The notes beneath the pieces were generated by a model. It saw only the letters and a program-made list of their open reading frames with translations. It searched no databases and was not told where the DNA came from. The position numbers were made by a program, and so were the translations under genes. Of a stretch of 64,000 bases of DNA, positions 36,239-45,594 are shown in pieces. Position 1 is the first letter of the stretch. Every line of letters starts with the position of its first letter. The DNA is from Cyanobacterium sp. Dongsha4 (GTDB lineage: Bacteria; Cyanobacteriota; Cyanobacteriia; Cyanobacteriales; Cyanobacteriaceae), in assembly GCF_036345015.1 (NCBI RefSeq), contig NZ_CP084098.1, positions 2,803,326 to 2,867,325 of the forward strand, read 5' to 3'.

Positions 36239-37057
36239 ATGACAGATATAAAATTGCTAATTCTCGATATTGATGGTACGATTTCTGGGAAATCTAATCA
36301 GGTAACAGAAAAAGTAAAAAATGCCATTAAAGAAGCCCAAGAAAAAGGGGTAAAAGTTGGTTTAGCTACAGGGAGAATGTTTTGTTCTGCTTTAAGATTT
36401 CACCAAGAAATTAACGCTGACTTACCTATAATTGCTTATAACGGTGCTTGGATGCAAAGAGTTGATAATCAGGAAATACTTTTACATCAGCCTGTAAATA
36501 AAAACATTGCTCAGGAATTAATGCAATATTTTAGGGAAAAACAAATAGATAATGAATTAGAAATTCATCTTTATTATGATGATCAATTATATGTAGAAAA
36601 TTTCTCAGAAAAAACAGATTTTTATGTTACTAGGTCTGGAATTAATTTTAATGTAGTAGAAAAATTAGAAACTTTATTAAATAATCATCCCACAAAAGTT
36701 TTAGCACAAAGTCCTGATGCTGATTTTATCGGCAACCTTTTACAAGATTTACAAATTCGTTACTCCACAGATGAACTATATTTAACTCAATCCAATCCTA
36801 TTTATTTAGAAGCAACTCAAGCCAATGTCAATAAAGGTTCAACAGTAAAGTATCTTGTGGAAAAAATCTTAGGTTATAACCCCCAAGAAGTTATGGCAAT
36901 TGGTGATAATTACAATGATTACACCATGTTGGATTATGTTGGTTTGGGTATTGCGATGGGGGATGCACCCCCAGAAATTAGGGCTATTGCGGCGGGAGTT
37001 ACTCAAGATGTGGAAAATGATGGAGTTGCAAATGCGATCGCATCTTATATTTTATAG
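36239..37057 (+). CDS. HAD-superfamily Cof-type phosphatase
   Basis: 272 residues. Motif I is LDIDGTI with nucleophile D10 and D12, motif II is in GVKVGLATGR, and motif III/IV in VNKGSTVKYL and AIGDNYNDYTML. The large C2B cap between about 85 and 195 places it in the Cof/YkrA type. Substrates are small sugar or nucleotide phosphates and cannot be named. The start has a weak ribosome site; ATG at 36239 follows a run of A. Single gene. Confidence 0.88.
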   Translation: MTDIKLLILDIDGTISGKSNQVTEKVKNAIKEAQEKGVKVGLATGRMFCSALRFHQEINADLPIIAYNGAWMQRVDNQEILLHQPVNKNIAQELMQYFREKQIDNELEIHLYYDDQLYVENFSEKTDFYVTRSGINFNVVEKLETLLNNHPTKVLAQSPDADFIGNLLQDLQIRYSTDELYLTQSNPIYLEATQANVNKGSTVKYLVEKILGYNPQEVMAIGDNYNDYTMLDYVGLGIAMGDAPPEIRAIAAGVTQDVENDGVANAIASYIL

Positions 37058-37131
37058 AAATCTTTGATTTATAGGTATTTTGGACTGTCACCTGTTACCT
37101 ACTCTCAGGGACACTACTCCTTCATCAACCC

Positions 37132-37716
37132 CTAATTATCTTGATTATCAGCAATAAATTTCGCCGCTAAAACTCCTCCTAAAAAACCAAATAGATGAGC
37201 TAACCATGAAATACGAGGGTCTGTTGGTAATACGCCCCACACCATTCCACCATATAAAAAAATAACAATTAAGGAAACGGCGATAGAAGGGATATTTTTT
37301 TGGAATAAGCCCCTAAACATCAAAAATCCCAAAAAACCGAAAATCACCCCACTAGCACCCACCGTAACTGAGTTAGGAGAAGCAAATAGCCAGACTCCTA
37401 AGCCACTCACAATCATTGAGAAAAAAGTAACGATGAAAAAATCACTGGTTTTCCTTAACATGGTTAAGAATCCTAATATGATAAAAGGAAAAGTATTAGC
37501 GATTAAATGGGGTATATCTCCATGTAAAAAAGGGGCGAGAATGATGCCTCTTAAGCCTGTCAAATTTCTCGGTATAATTCCCAAATAATCGAGGCGATCA
37601 CCGAAGAAAGTTAGATTTATAATTTCAATTAACCAGAAAATAATGACAAAAACGCCGAGGATGGTAAATTGAATTTTTACCTCTTTTGCCAATGCTTTTA
37701 AATTCTCATCGCTCAT
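37132..37716 (-). CDS. Rhomboid-family intramembrane serine protease
   Basis: 194 residues, six hydrophobic segments (about 16-33, 56-64/74-87, 93-112, 118-134, 146-160, 172-188). The catalytic serine is S122 in GASGVIFG and the base H174 in WLAHLFGFLGG; H70 and N74 form the oxyanion region (HLIANTFP). Rhomboids cut transmembrane substrates. It is read through a 4-bp ATGA overlap after the GNAT gene, so both are co-translated. The repeat TTCATCAACCCCTAATTA runs into its stop codon. Confidence 0.88.
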   Translation of the reverse strand: MSDENLKALAKEVKIQFTILGVFVIIFWLIEIINLTFFGDRLDYLGIIPRNLTGLRGIILAPFLHGDIPHLIANTFPFIILGFLTMLRKTSDFFIVTFFSMIVSGLGVWLFASPNSVTVGASGVIFGFLGFLMFRGLFQKNIPSIAVSLIVIFLYGGMVWGVLPTDPRISWLAHLFGFLGGVLAAKFIADNQDN

Positions 37717-38201
37717 GAGTCTGATGTGTATGGAATAATTTTTTCCATTTTATAACGATCGAAGGCAACATCTCCATAATTTACTATTTCCATTTCAATC
37801 ACGGTAAAACCGCAACGGGTAAAAACAGGATAGGAAAAAAAACTCGCTTCCGTAAAAAATCTCTTTATTTGTCGGTTAACACCTATATTTAAAACGTAAT
37901 TTAACAGTTTAGTACCGTAACCCTGACGGGTATAATCTGGATGAATATATAATGAGGCGATATGTCCATTTTTGCGCAAACCGCAGAAACCAACTATTTG
38001 TTGCCTAATCAATAGTAAATATGTATCGGGATCGAAAATAAAATATTGAAAACTGTTAAAATTATCAGGGGCGGCAGACCATGCTTCTACTTGTGCAGGA
38101 GAATATAAGCTAGGGGCAAGTTTTTTAACCGTATAACGGTATATTTGTCTAAGGGTATCAAAATCCGCCAATGTTGCCATTGAAAAACTCAATTCTTCCA
38201 T
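37713..38201 (-). CDS. GNAT-family N-acetyltransferase
   Basis: 162 residues. The coenzyme A pyrophosphate loop is RQGYGTKLL near 113-121, preceded by the strand HIASLYIHPDYT; N-terminal SMATLADFDTLRQIY is typical. PanZ/RimI-like or small-molecule acetyltransferase, substrate unknown. It is the first gene of a pair with the rhomboid protease (ATGA overlap) and diverges from yjbQ by only 25 bp to the latter's likely ATG. Confidence 0.85.
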   Translation of the reverse strand: MEELSFSMATLADFDTLRQIYRYTVKKLAPSLYSPAQVEAWSAAPDNFNSFQYFIFDPDTYLLLIRQQIVGFCGLRKNGHIASLYIHPDYTRQGYGTKLLNYVLNIGVNRQIKRFFTEASFFSYPVFTRCGFTVIEMEIVNYGDVAFDRYKMEKIIPYTSDS

Positions 38202-38226
38202 TTTTTTGTTTAATTATTTTACTGTT

Positions 38227-38643
38227 ATGAAACTTCACCAACAAGTAATCCAAGTCAAAACTAGCGGTAAGTGCTTACATAAGATAACCTCTCAGGTGAA
38301 TGACGTGGTCATTAATTCAGGTATTAAGACGGGTTTATGTACGGTTTTTATTCTTCATACTAGCGCAAGTTTAATTATTCAAGAAAATGCCGATCCTGAT
38401 GTATTAGCTGATTTGAGTAGTTTTTTTAGTAAGTTAGTGCCTGAAAGTGCTGATTATCTCCATAGTGCAGAAGGTGTTGATGATATGCCTAGTCATATTC
38501 GCTCTGTCTTGACTAGCACTTCTGAGAATATCATAGTTCGTCAGAGGCGTTTATGGTTAGGTACTTGGCAAGGATTATATTTATGGGAACATAGGATGCG
38601 ATCGCATCTTCGCCAAATAGCTGTCCATATTCAAGGGGAATAA
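38227..38643 (+). CDS. YjbQ/UPF0047 family protein
   Basis: 138 residues from ATG 38227; an in-frame TTG at 38206 is possible but overlaps the divergent promoter space. The family core is FILHTSASLIIQENADPDV with the His site, SAEGVDDMPSHIRSVLT, and LGTWQGLYLWEHR. Members bind metal, are often annotated as secondary thiamine-phosphate synthase from complementation, and have no settled cellular role. Complete and single. Confidence 0.88.
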   Translation: MKLHQQVIQVKTSGKCLHKITSQVNDVVINSGIKTGLCTVFILHTSASLIIQENADPDVLADLSSFFSKLVPESADYLHSAEGVDDMPSHIRSVLTSTSENIIVRQRRLWLGTWQGLYLWEHRMRSHLRQIAVHIQGE

Positions 38644-38734
38644 TTTTAGTTCGGGGTTGGAGTATTACGGTTAGTGTTAATTAAACACTCTTGCCCTTTT
38701 ACCTACTACTACTTTTTTGATCAACCTCAAATAT

Positions 38735-39796
38735 ATGTGGCATTACGAACCGAGTATTTTTTTGCGTAGTGGTTTAATTCAAACTCTCTATATTGCCCTT
38801 TTTGCTCACAGAAATTGGCAGAAAACCATAAAATATAGTGAGCCGAATTATCAAGAACATATATTCTATGGTGCGAATAATGTACTCATTTATGGTTTAA
38901 TAGCAATTCCTCCTCATGCTCAAGGTACGATTATTGCTACTTATGGCATTACAGGAAGTTTACAAGACCAATGGTTTTTAAAGATTTTGTCGGCTAAGGC
39001 ATATGCTCAGAATTATGCGGTAGTTATGTTTGATTGGAGAGCTCATGGTAAAACGGCTTTACTTTCTCCAACCTTAACCTCTGATGGGTTATATGAAGGA
39101 CAAGATTTTCTGTGTATTGCCTCTCAAAGTAAAAAATTAGGTTGCCCTCCGCAATTTTGGTTTACAGGTTATTCTCTGGGAGGAAAATTAACGTTATGGG
39201 GATTATATGAGGCATCCCATCTGAGTAAGTATGAAGATTCCTTAGAGTTATCACAAGAAGATATAGGCGGAGGTTGTGCGATTTGTCCGAGTTTGGATGC
39301 TTGGCAATCCTTAAATTATCTGGAAAATCATCCTGTAGGTAGTAAATTAGAGAAGGTAATTACCCGTAATTTACGACAATTGGCAGAAAAAATATTTCAA
39401 GCTCATCCTCATCATTTTAATCAACAACAACTCGATCGAGTCAATAGTATAAAAGAGTTCGATCGAAATTTAGTTATTCCTCAATTAGGTATTGATAGCT
39501 TAGAGGAATATTATCGACTTAGTAGCCCTCTGAGAATCATACCCCAAATAAAAAAACCGACCTTAATCTTATATGCTAAAGATGATCCCATGTTTGCCCC
39601 TAGCTTAATCGAAGAAGTTATAAAAGTAAGCGAAAACAATTCTTGGATTGACCTCACTCTTACAAAATACGGCGGTCATGTCGGTTATATTAGTAGTAAA
39701 AACTGTCAACGACAATGGAATGATCAAGATAAATGGTGGGCATGGAATCGGTTTTTAGAATGGATTACCCATTCTCAGAAGAAAAACAAAAAATAG
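38735..39796 (+). CDS. Alpha/beta-fold hydrolase
   Basis: 353 residues from ATG 38735 (a TTG six codons earlier is in frame). The nucleophile elbow is GYSLGGK near 147-153, the acid lies in DDPMFAP and the base in YGGHVGYIS. The general layout, with an oxyanion-side GTIIATYGITGS strand, resembles YheT/ABHD-like esterases of COG0429. The N-terminus has a short hydrophobic patch but no true signal. The substrate cannot be named. Confidence 0.8.
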   Translation: MWHYEPSIFLRSGLIQTLYIALFAHRNWQKTIKYSEPNYQEHIFYGANNVLIYGLIAIPPHAQGTIIATYGITGSLQDQWFLKILSAKAYAQNYAVVMFDWRAHGKTALLSPTLTSDGLYEGQDFLCIASQSKKLGCPPQFWFTGYSLGGKLTLWGLYEASHLSKYEDSLELSQEDIGGGCAICPSLDAWQSLNYLENHPVGSKLEKVITRNLRQLAEKIFQAHPHHFNQQQLDRVNSIKEFDRNLVIPQLGIDSLEEYYRLSSPLRIIPQIKKPTLILYAKDDPMFAPSLIEEVIKVSENNSWIDLTLTKYGGHVGYISSKNCQRQWNDQDKWWAWNRFLEWITHSQKKNKK

Positions 39797-39888
39797 AACC
39801 CTACTTAAATTGAAAACACTGACTCCTGAGTTTTGGATTCTTCCTTAACCACCACATCACAATTCAAATCAAATTTCTTTGATATAGT

Positions 39889-40848
39889 TTATTCAAAATT
39901 AGGTAGAGACTTTTCTAAATTATTAATGATAGAATTATAGTCCTGATTATATTCAGGAATAATCGTTAAAATTTCTGCGACGCACTGAAAACTTTTTTGG
40001 GCATTTGTTATTTTTGCTAAGGATTTGAAAATATTTTTTTTCACCCATAAAGCACCAGCACCATTCGTATTAGGAAGCATAATCATTATTTTATTATTCC
40101 CAAAATAAGCACCTAAATCAGCAGGACGTTTTATTTCTTCTTGAATAAAATAACCGATTTTTGCTAAGATTCTCGTATTAAATTCAGCTTCAAATCTTAA
40201 TTTTAATAAAATTAATGAAAGAGGTTGTTTTTCTCTTGCTAATCTTCTCCATTCATAATCCAAACAATCAATAAAAGCTGAATAATTTGCTAAACCAGTT
40301 TGATCATCAAGAAGGGAATAAGATTGACATTGTTGCTGTGTTTCTATTAACTTATCAAAGATAATTTTTCGCTCTATTGCTAAAGTTAAAATACTAATAA
40401 TTTCATCAATTTGTTTAATTTGTTCTTCTTGCCATTTACGCTCATAATTATAGTCATAAATAGATAAAATTCCCCAAAAATCAATATCTTCATTGACGGT
40501 TATAACTTGAGGTGTTTTTAGCTTAATGGGAAACAGTAATTCTGCTCTTTTTAAGGGATAAGTATCTTCCGTTAAATCATCACTGTCATGGGTAAAATAA
40601 GATTGTTGATTCTTCTTTATTTTTCCAATTAAAGAATCACTAATTTCATACAAATTATTTTCTTGAAAGGAATCTTTTTTTTTTGAAATTAGCTCTGAAC
40701 CATTGATAATATTTTCTAATTCACCCCTAGAATTAAATTGACTAATAAATACTTGATCAACTTCTAAATCATGTTTGATTTTAGCAAGAATTGATAATAT
40801 AAATGGATTAGGATCAATGGAAGAAAATAGTTGATTAAGGTCAATCAT
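39889..40848 (-). CDS. GAF-domain protein with degenerate GGDEF domain
   Basis: 319 residues. A GAF-like sensor covers about 15-165 (LEVDQVFISQF, then AELLFPIKL and WGILSIYDYNYERKW). The C-terminal part starts with the GGDEF-family entry DDQTGLANYSAFIDCLDYEW and PLSLILLKL, but at the catalytic position the GG(D/E)EF is replaced by YFGNNK. It therefore cannot make cyclic di-GMP and is probably a sensor or scaffold. There is no EAL domain or histidine kinase part. Single gene, minus strand. Confidence 0.75.
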   Translation of the reverse strand: MIDLNQLFSSIDPNPFILSILAKIKHDLEVDQVFISQFNSRGELENIINGSELISKKKDSFQENNLYEISDSLIGKIKKNQQSYFTHDSDDLTEDTYPLKRAELLFPIKLKTPQVITVNEDIDFWGILSIYDYNYERKWQEEQIKQIDEIISILTLAIERKIIFDKLIETQQQCQSYSLLDDQTGLANYSAFIDCLDYEWRRLAREKQPLSLILLKLRFEAEFNTRILAKIGYFIQEEIKRPADLGAYFGNNKIMIMLPNTNGAGALWVKKNIFKSLAKITNAQKSFQCVAEILTIIPEYNQDYNSIINNLEKSLPNFE

Positions 40849-40967
40849 GGACAGTCATTTTCTATTATTAATTGATGATGGCTGGAGAAATTCTATTACT
40901 GTTGTTATTATATAATAATCTGAGCTTATTTAAAATTAGAAATTAAATTATATTTTCTTTTACCATA

Positions 40968-41294
40968 ATGATTGTTACTACCACAGATAATATTCAGAAT
41001 CGAGAAATTTCTTCTTACTTAGGTGTTGTTACAGCAGAGGTAATTTATGGCACTAATGCTTTAAGAGACTTTTTTGCGGGAATTCGTGATATGTTTGGAG
41101 GACGTACTGGTAGTTATGAAAAGGTTTTTGAAAAAGCCCAATTAGAAGCCATTGAAGAATTAAAAAAACGGGCAATTAAACTTAATGCGGATGCAGTTAT
41201 CGGTATAAAAGTTGATACTGGTACAATTAATGTAGATCAAGAAGGTGTATTGTTATTGGTTACTGCCACTGGTACTGCGGTTAGTTTACAGTAG
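40968..41294 (+). CDS. YbjQ family (UPF0145) protein
   Basis: 108 residues, the usual length. Conserved parts are GVVTAEVIYGTNALRDFFAG, FGGRTGSYEKVF, and ALNADAVIGIKVD-type (here KLNADAVIGIKVD), forming a pentameric fold. Often labelled heavy-metal-binding, though without a proven metal. It is separated from recQ by 70 bp in the same direction. Confidence 0.9.
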   Translation: MIVTTTDNIQNREISSYLGVVTAEVIYGTNALRDFFAGIRDMFGGRTGSYEKVFEKAQLEAIEELKKRAIKLNADAVIGIKVDTGTINVDQEGVLLLVTATGTAVSLQ

Positions 41295-41364
41295 TGGTTA
41301 TTGAGCCAAGTTGAGATGCTGAGTTTTGTTGATTGCAAGTCAGACAGAGGTAGGAATTTAGATA

Positions 41365-43488
41365 ATGTCATCCTTACGCCAATCATTAAAGAAATACTTT
41401 GGTTATGATAGCTTTAGGGAAGGACAAGAAGAAATCATCCAAAATGCCCTCAATAATAATGATTTACTGATAATTATGCCCACTGGGGGCGGAAAATCTC
41501 TTTGTTTTCAACTTCCTGCTTTACTAAAAAAGGGGGTGACAATTGTTATTTCTCCTCTAATTTCCTTAATGCAAGATCAAGTTACATCGTTGCATGATAA
41601 TGGTATTGGGGCAACTTTTATCAATAGCACCCTTGATTTTCAAGAAATTAAGCACCGGGAACAATTAATTCTTTCTGGTAAAATTAAGTTACTCTATCTT
41701 GCTCCTGAAAGGCTTATTAGTGAGAAGTTTCAGTCATTTTTAAATACCGTTGCCAAGACTAATGCGATCGCATCTTTTGCTATTGATGAAGCTCATTGTA
41801 TATCTGAGTGGGGTCATGATTTTCGTTTGGAATATCGGCAATTAAGGCAATTACGTCAACGTTTCCCGCAAATACCAATTACGGCTCTAACTGCCACGGC
41901 AACCCCCAGAGTGCAACAGGATATTATTCAACAGTTACGGCTTCGTAATCCGATTATTCGTCGCTTTAGCTTCAATCGTCCTAATCTTTATTATGAAGTA
42001 AGACCACGAGAAAAACGCAACTATCACCAAATTTTGCAGTTAATTAATTCTTTAGAAGGTTCTGGTATTATTTATTGTTTAGCTCGTAAAACAACAGAAG
42101 ATTTAGCCTATAGACTTCGTCAAGACAATATTTCTGCTCTACCTTACCATGGTGGCTTAACCGATGAGATGCGATCGCACCATCAAGATTGTTTTATTCG
42201 AGATGATGCCCGTATAATGGTTGCTACCGTAGCCTTTGGCATGGGTATAAATAAACCTGATGTCCGTTTTGTCATCCACCACGATTTACCTCGTAATATT
42301 GAAAGTTACTATCAAGAGTCAGGACGAGCGGGGAGGGATGGAGAACCAGCAAAATGTATTCTGTTATATAATCCTAGCGATGAATATAAAATCAATTATT
42401 TCATCAAACAAAAAGAAAATATCAACGAACAAAAACAAGCACGAGAACAACTTAAAAAAGTACAAGAATATGCAGAGACAAATTACTGTCGTAGAATAGT
42501 TCAATTAGGCTATTTTGGTGAAAAATATAAAGGGGATTGTGGCGGTTGTGATAACTGTTTAAACCCCAAAGAATTTATTGATTGGACTATTGAAGCTCAA
42601 AAATTTTTATCCTGTGTTGCTCGAACTAAAGAAAAATTTGGCATGAACCATATTATCAGCATTTTAAGAGGAGCAAAAAATCAAAAAATTTATCAATATG
42701 GACATCATTTATTATCCACTTATGGTATAGGAAAAGACCATACAACTAAAGAATGGCAATACTTAGGAAGATCTTTAGTTTATCAAGGCTTAGTAAGTCA
42801 AAGTAACGATGGTTATAAAATTTTAAAACTAAATAATGAAAGCTGGAAAATTTTACAACATAAAAGGAAAGTAACAATAGCTTTAAATAATGAGCAAAAT
42901 AATAATTCTCAAGACCTAGATAATCCCAGAAAATTAGAAACAGAAATTTTACTATCCAGACTAAAAAAACTAAGAAAAAAATTGGCAGATGAAGAAAATA
43001 TCGCTCCGTATGTTATTTTCGGTGATTCTACCTTAAAAGTCATGGCACAACTACAACCAATTTCCTTAGAAAGTTTAGGCAAAATATCTGGAGTTACAGA
43101 ATATAAATTAAACAAATATGGAAACTATTTTCTCAGAGAAATAATTTCTTTTAATCATGAACAACCTGTAATAACTCCTTTACCTTCTCATACTCATATG
43201 AAAACATTACAATTCTATCAACAAGGTTTAACAGTGAGGGAAATAGCACAAAAAAGAGGCTTAACAGAATCAACAATTATTAGTCATTTCTGTGAATTAA
43301 TTGAATTAAATCAACCCGTAAATATCGATGAATTTGTTAACCTAGAAAAACAGAAAAATATCAGTGAAGCCCTTAATAAAATAGGAGATAAATTTCTCAA
43401 ACCTATTAGAGACTATTTAGGTAGCGAATATAGTTATGATGAAATCAAATTAGTTAAAGCTAAATTAGCTTCCTATAAAATTAAATAA
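41365..43488 (+). CDS. recQ: ATP-dependent DNA helicase RecQ
   Basis: 707 residues. Motif I MPTGGGKS has K44, motif II is DEAHC and motif VI ESGRAGRDGEPA. The RecQ-C zinc ligands are in YCRRIVQL-x9-CGGCDNC, followed by a winged-helix RQC and an HRDC-like domain near 545-600. An additional C-terminal helix-turn-helix module (FYQQGLTVREIAQKRGL) makes it about 100 residues longer than the E. coli protein; this module is seen in other bacterial RecQs. It unwinds 3'-tailed DNA in recombination repair. It nearly abuts the convergent pentapeptide gene, 12 bp apart. Confidence 0.95.
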   Translation: MSSLRQSLKKYFGYDSFREGQEEIIQNALNNNDLLIIMPTGGGKSLCFQLPALLKKGVTIVISPLISLMQDQVTSLHDNGIGATFINSTLDFQEIKHREQLILSGKIKLLYLAPERLISEKFQSFLNTVAKTNAIASFAIDEAHCISEWGHDFRLEYRQLRQLRQRFPQIPITALTATATPRVQQDIIQQLRLRNPIIRRFSFNRPNLYYEVRPREKRNYHQILQLINSLEGSGIIYCLARKTTEDLAYRLRQDNISALPYHGGLTDEMRSHHQDCFIRDDARIMVATVAFGMGINKPDVRFVIHHDLPRNIESYYQESGRAGRDGEPAKCILLYNPSDEYKINYFIKQKENINEQKQAREQLKKVQEYAETNYCRRIVQLGYFGEKYKGDCGGCDNCLNPKEFIDWTIEAQKFLSCVARTKEKFGMNHIISILRGAKNQKIYQYGHHLLSTYGIGKDHTTKEWQYLGRSLVYQGLVSQSNDGYKILKLNNESWKILQHKRKVTIALNNEQNNNSQDLDNPRKLETEILLSRLKKLRKKLADEENIAPYVIFGDSTLKVMAQLQPISLESLGKISGVTEYKLNKYGNYFLREIISFNHEQPVITPLPSHTHMKTLQFYQQGLTVREIAQKRGLTESTIISHFCELIELNQPVNIDEFVNLEKQKNISEALNKIGDKFLKPIRDYLGSEYSYDEIKLVKAKLASYKIK

Positions 43489-43500
43489 ATATTAGTAGTA

Positions 43501-45522
43501 TTAATCCTTGATGAAGAGAGATTCTAAATAACTGTAAATTCCTCCACTATAATACAAATCATCAATTTTTACATAGCCTTTATTACCGTCAATTTTTATT
43601 TCAGAAGTAGGGATAAAACCTGCAAAAATTAGTTTATAATTTGGTTGAGCTTCGGAGATTTTTTGCTCACTTAAAACACATACTAAAAGGCTATTTTTTT
43701 CTATTTCAGCTTTACTAATTGACCATGAAATTTCCGTTAAATTTCCGCTACGGGTTTTAACCTGAATACCGATATTGGGATAATCTGTTAAGGTAAAGTC
43801 CACACCGCCATCACCATAATTATATAATTCGTAATCAACTTCGGTGACGAGATTTCCTAAGCGATGTTTTAATAGTGCTTCTCCTAATTTTCCTGTTAAA
43901 TTATTAACGAATAGTTCAACGGATTTTGCATTTTGTTTAAATTTTTTATATTTATCTACCATCTCCCAAGAAAATGCCCTTAATTTTGCTGTTTCTTCGG
44001 TGGAAATAGTGGTTATTTCGCTATGGCTTCCTTCTAATGGGGATTCTAATAAATAGCCTTGTTTATATCTAGTTATAAAGTCTTTTTGTTGAGTTAATAA
44101 GTGGTTAAATTCTGAGATTATAGGAGATGATTGATAGTTTTTATTTAATAGGGTATTATCAAAGATTGTACCTGTCAGATTAGCACTATCAAAATTAGCT
44201 TTTAAGTTATAGCATATATAAACATTATCGAAATTAGCTTTTACACATTGACTATATCTAAAATTAGCATTTGTTATATTACATTTCTGCAAAATTGCAT
44301 TATCTAAAATAGCCAAATCAAAAATACTTGAATATAAAGAACTTTTAGAAAGATTACTGTCAGATAAATTTGCTTGACTTAAATTTGCTTCAAAAAGAGT
44401 TGCTTTTGTTAAATTAACTCTTTTCATATTAGTTCTGTTTAAATTTGCATTTGATAAATCAGCTTCTTTTAAACAAGCTCCCTCTAAATCAAGATTACTT
44501 AAATTTAAACCTCTTAAATCACTATTTTGTAAATTAGCAAACTTTAAATTAATATATTTAAGTTGCTCAGTATTAATGTCTCTTAAATCGACAAAATCCA
44601 AATCTAATGGATACTCTAAAAATGTTTTGCTATTTTCATTAATCAAATTATTTATTAACAACCAAGCTATATATAATTTATTATTTTCAAAAACACTTTC
44701 ATCGCCAATTATACCTCTTAAATTAGTATGATTAAATATTGCTGTTGCCAACTTAGTTCCACGAAAATCGACATTATCAAAATTTGTTTTTAACCAAATA
44801 TAGCCACTGCTAGTTGTAAACCATTCATTCCAATGTGGATCAATTCCAGCTTTTGTTGAACTAAAATTTGTATTAAATAATGCACTATCAGTAAAATTTA
44901 GATTTTTCAAATCGGCAGATATAAACTCAGCATTAGTCAAATCGGACTTAGTGAAATTACAATTTATTATTGAAGGATAATGATAATGAAAACTAGGTGA
45001 ATATCCTTCCAAATTTTGCATTTTTTTGAAATTGAATTTACTATTCTTTAAATTGCAGTTACTAAAATTAACATTAATTAATTTTGAAGCAGAAAAATCT
45101 GTCCCTTGTAAATTACAATTACTAAAGTTAATCTCTTTGAGATAACAAAAACTAAGGTCAAGATTTTGTAACTTATTCATGTTAGCTTGACCATTTACTA
45201 TTCCCCAAACTTTATACCATTTAGAGTCAAGTCCCTGACAATTATCAATTCTAGTCTTATATAAGTATGTCCACTCTAATGATGAGTTATTTAATAATGC
45301 TTTTTCTAAATTGGTATTGGTAAAATTTGCTCCTACGAGATAAGAATACTCTAAATTTGCTCCTGTTAAATCAGCATCGCTGAAATCTGAAAAGGTTAAA
45401 ATAGCACCTCTTAAATCAATATCTTTCAAAGATGCCCCTCTTAAATCTAGTTTTCCAAAAACTTTGCCCCGAAAATCTCTTTCGCCTTTTGCGTAACGCT
45501 CTAATAATTCTTGTGCTTCCAT
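43501..45522 (-). CDS. Pentapeptide-repeat protein fused to a PD-(D/E)XK nuclease-like domain
   Basis: 673 residues. About residues 17-470 are pentapeptide repeats of the A(D/N)LXX type (for example LRGASLKDIDLRGA and NANLNRTNMKRVNL), with interruptions, forming a right-handed square helix. A linker is followed by a C-terminal domain (about 520-670) with the order E548 (LGEALLKHRL), D575 (GGVDFTL) and Q587-V-K589 (IQVKTRSG). That is the E...D...(E/Q)xK signature of the PD-(D/E)XK nuclease fold, of the DUF4365 kind. A repeat scaffold joined to a nuclease is unusual; pentapeptide proteins often mimic DNA. DNA processing or defence is an inference. A truncated HigA-like gene lies 72 bp upstream. 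Confidence 0.75.
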   Translation of the reverse strand: MEAQELLERYAKGERDFRGKVFGKLDLRGASLKDIDLRGAILTFSDFSDADLTGANLEYSYLVGANFTNTNLEKALLNNSSLEWTYLYKTRIDNCQGLDSKWYKVWGIVNGQANMNKLQNLDLSFCYLKEINFSNCNLQGTDFSASKLINVNFSNCNLKNSKFNFKKMQNLEGYSPSFHYHYPSIINCNFTKSDLTNAEFISADLKNLNFTDSALFNTNFSSTKAGIDPHWNEWFTTSSGYIWLKTNFDNVDFRGTKLATAIFNHTNLRGIIGDESVFENNKLYIAWLLINNLINENSKTFLEYPLDLDFVDLRDINTEQLKYINLKFANLQNSDLRGLNLSNLDLEGACLKEADLSNANLNRTNMKRVNLTKATLFEANLSQANLSDSNLSKSSLYSSIFDLAILDNAILQKCNITNANFRYSQCVKANFDNVYICYNLKANFDSANLTGTIFDNTLLNKNYQSSPIISEFNHLLTQQKDFITRYKQGYLLESPLEGSHSEITTISTEETAKLRAFSWEMVDKYKKFKQNAKSVELFVNNLTGKLGEALLKHRLGNLVTEVDYELYNYGDGGVDFTLTDYPNIGIQVKTRSGNLTEISWSISKAEIEKNSLLVCVLSEQKISEAQPNYKLIFAGFIPTSEIKIDGNKGYVKIDDLYYSGGIYSYLESLFIKD

Positions 45523-45594
45523 AATGTTTGAAATAGGATTAATTTTAATTAGTTATTAGCTATTATTTATTGTTTATTGTTTATTATTGATTAA

